Below the pieces are notes generated by a model. That model saw nothing but the letters and a program-made list of their open reading frames with translations. It had not been told where the DNA came from and did no database searches. Below, piece after piece: positions 62,847 through 64,000 of a stretch of DNA of 64,000 bases. How positions within the stretch are numbered: position 1 is the stretch's first letter; the number at the start of each line of letters is the position of its first letter. Source of the DNA: Pseudoalteromonas luteoviolacea DSM 6061 (lineage in GTDB: Bacteria; Pseudomonadota; Gammaproteobacteria; Enterobacterales; Alteromonadaceae); NCBI RefSeq assembly GCF_001625655.1, contig NZ_AUYB01000136.1, positions 1 through 64,000 on the forward strand, in the 5' to 3' direction. The translations under genes were made by a program, and so were the position numbers.

Positions 62847-63394
62847 AATAACTTTTTAGAAATGTCGAAAAGGCGAGTAGCTAACGCACGGCAGATTTTT
62901 ATTTCAGCCTCTGTTAGTTCAGGGCTATTTTCCATACCTGCGACATGACTGGCACCGTAAGGCGTACCACCGCTTTGTGTTGATAGTAACTCTGGCACAT
63001 CATAAGGCACTCCCATCAGCATCATGCCATGATGGAGCAAAGGCAAAGACAAATTCAGCAGTGTTGCCTCATTGCCCCCGTGCATGCTGCTTGATGAAGA
63101 GAATACACATGCTGGCTTATCGATCAACTGACCTTTCAGCCAGATATCACTGGTCGTTTCCCAGAATGTTTTTGCCTGTGCGGCCATCATACCAAAACGT
63201 GTGGGTGAACCAAAAGCTAGACCGTCACACTCAATTAAATCCTGTTTGGTGACGACAACGTCATGTGGCTGCTTTTTAACAAAAGTACGCAATTTGACGT
63301 CGGCACCATGTGCATTGAGCGTCTCATAAATTTCATCGGCCATGGCAGATACAGAGCCATGGCTTGAATGGTAGAGCACTAAGATAGTTGGCAT
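62843..63394 (-). CDS. wrbA: WrbA-like NAD(P)H:quinone oxidoreductase
   Basis: A 183-residue flavodoxin-fold enzyme. The FMN phosphate loop is LYHSSHGSVSAMAD (8-21). DGLAFGSPTRFGMMAAQAKTFWE and SSSSMHGGNEATLLNLSLPLLHHGMMLMGVPY are WrbA signatures. It reduces quinones by two electrons. It sits in an arsC-wrbA-DUF2069 operon, with 5 bases to arsC and an overlap with DUF2069. Confidence 0.92.
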   Translation of the reverse strand: MPTILVLYHSSHGSVSAMADEIYETLNAHGADVKLRTFVKKQPHDVVVTKQDLIECDGLAFGSPTRFGMMAAQAKTFWETTSDIWLKGQLIDKPACVFSSSSSMHGGNEATLLNLSLPLLHHGMMLMGVPYDVPELLSTQSGGTPYGASHVAGMENSPELTEAEIKICRALATRLFDISKKLL

Positions 63395-63399
63395 AGCAG

Positions 63400-63747
63400 T
63401 TAAATAATTTCTAGCACAGACTCTGGTGGACGACCTAAAGCAGCTTTGTCACCATTCACTACGATTGGACGCTCAATAAGCTTAGGGTTTTCAATCATGG
63501 CTTTTCTCAGTGTTTGTTCATCACTTTCTTTGGATAGTCCCAACTCTTTATAAATAGTCTCTTTGTTGCGAACTAACTGGTGTGCTGATTCAAATCCTAA
63601 CTTTGAGATTAGTGTATCTAATGTTGCCGCATCTACAGGTGTTTTTAAGTACTCCACAACCTCTGGCTGAATTGAGTTTTCTTCTAGTAGAGCAAGAGTT
63701 TGTCTAGATTTAGAACAACGCGGGTTATGGTAAATAACTACAGACAT
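63400..63747 (-). CDS. arsC: Glutaredoxin-dependent arsenate reductase ArsC
   Basis: A 115-residue thioredoxin-fold protein. Cys11 (HNPRCSKSRQTL) and Arg60, Arg93 and Arg106 match the catalytic Cys12 and Arg60/94/107 of plasmid R773 ArsC. It reduces arsenate to arsenite using glutathione and glutaredoxin. No arsB or arsR is present, so this is the housekeeping YfgD-type locus. It is first in the arsC-wrbA-DUF2069 operon. In E. coli the equivalent yfgD lies beside bepA. Confidence 0.9.
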   Translation of the reverse strand: MSVVIYHNPRCSKSRQTLALLEENSIQPEVVEYLKTPVDAATLDTLISKLGFESAHQLVRNKETIYKELGLSKESDEQTLRKAMIENPKLIERPIVVNGDKAALGRPPESVLEII

Positions 63748-63870
63748 AAGAAGCCCTTAATAAGCGAATTTAATTTTGATTATGTCGAAATTGTATCTTA
63801 ACAAAAGCGTACTGCCTAACGTTTACGACAACCTATATTGATTTATCGCACGATCAGGCAGCTTCTATGG

Positions 63871-64000
63871 TTAAAGTTTAGCTAGTTCTTTTTGCATATT
63901 ACGATAGTTTGCCAATAGGGCCTTCAATCTTAGCCGCTTAATTTCATCCTCTTTTTCAACAAAGTTGAGGGCTTTTTGTACTTCATCGGCTGCTTTCAAA
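63871..64000 (-). CDS. C-terminal end of a helical protein (partial; possibly BepA-like M48 protease)
   Basis: The minus-strand frame ends with TAA at 63871-63873 and runs off the window edge. The last 42 residues are helical and charged (ALNFVEKEDEIKRLRLKALL ...). Position upstream of arsC and the helical tail fit the TPR end of BepA (YfgC), a periplasmic M48 metalloprotease adjacent to arsC in E. coli. No catalytic part is visible, so the name is tentative. Confidence 0.5.
   Translation of the reverse strand, partial: LKAADEVQKALNFVEKEDEIKRLRLKALLANYRNMQKELAKL

Noticed and set aside
63400..63747. Arsenic resistance operon
   Set aside because: arsC is present, but no arsR, arsB or acr3 lies beside it. 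The order arsC-wrbA-DUF2069 is the ordinary chromosomal one.

Overview
The window looks like chromosomal DNA of a marine gammaproteobacterium of the order Alteromonadales, most likely Pseudoalteromonas and probably close to P. luteoviolacea. The basis is moderate-to-low GC, the housekeeping blocks rnt-motY, mnmC, fabB, smpB/ratA-rnfH and arsC-wrbA-DUF2069, and above all a complete bmp (brominated marine pyrrole/phenol) cluster. The species is inferred from gene content recalled from the literature, not from a search.

Layout. Positions 1-10.7 kb are an accessory region of mostly small secreted or lipid-anchored proteins: an esterase, a nitrilase-fold amidase, an EF-hand-like protein, an exported M17 aminopeptidase, an HExxH protein and a methyltransferase. 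Positions 10.7-15 kb hold a leftward quinone/electrophile-defence operon (mdaB-like, CxxC peroxiredoxin-like, kefF/G-like, kefC-like) with a divergent cysteine-containing HxlR regulator. Positions 15-22.4 kb hold a LuxR-type regulator, a TSUP permease and a tetR-MFP-RND efflux operon. A perfect palindrome and a degenerate copy of it suggest sites for the TetR protein. A sterol-desaturase-like hydroxylase follows.

Positions 23.4-34.6 kb are the full bmp1-bmp10 cluster. Bmp4 and Bmp3 convert L-proline to a pyrrolyl thioester on the Bmp1 carrier. Bmp2 brominates it, the Bmp1 thioesterase releases it, and Bmp8 removes one bromine. Bmp6 makes 4-hydroxybenzoate and Bmp5 turns it into 2,4-dibromophenol. 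P450 Bmp7, fed by Bmp9/Bmp10, couples phenol and pyrrole to pentabromopseudilin. bmp8-9-10 run leftward and bmp1-7 rightward from a 296-bp divergent promoter region that contains a terminator-like hairpin.

The most striking gene comes just after the bmp terminator (34765-35934). It encodes a stand-alone nucleotidyl cyclase of the anthrax edema factor / CyaA / ExoY toxin family, with all catalytic motifs visible and no Sec signal. A soluble PAS-PAS chemoreceptor resembling BdlA lies convergent to it.

Positions 37.6-53.4 kb carry surface and secreted proteins: a beta-helix protein, a HEAT-like protein, a small Sec-exported RTX protein, a 2405-residue lipoprotein with PKD-like and leucine-rich repeats, and a repeat-containing secreted protein. 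They also carry a LysR regulator and a PEP-mutase/ICL-family enzyme. From 53.9 kb to the end the content is conserved: DUF342/FapA-like, rnt, motY, mnmC, fabB (with a FabR-like operator), smpB, ratA-rnfH, DUF2069, wrbA, arsC and a partial gene. No tRNA, rRNA, CRISPR array, transposase or prophage module was seen.
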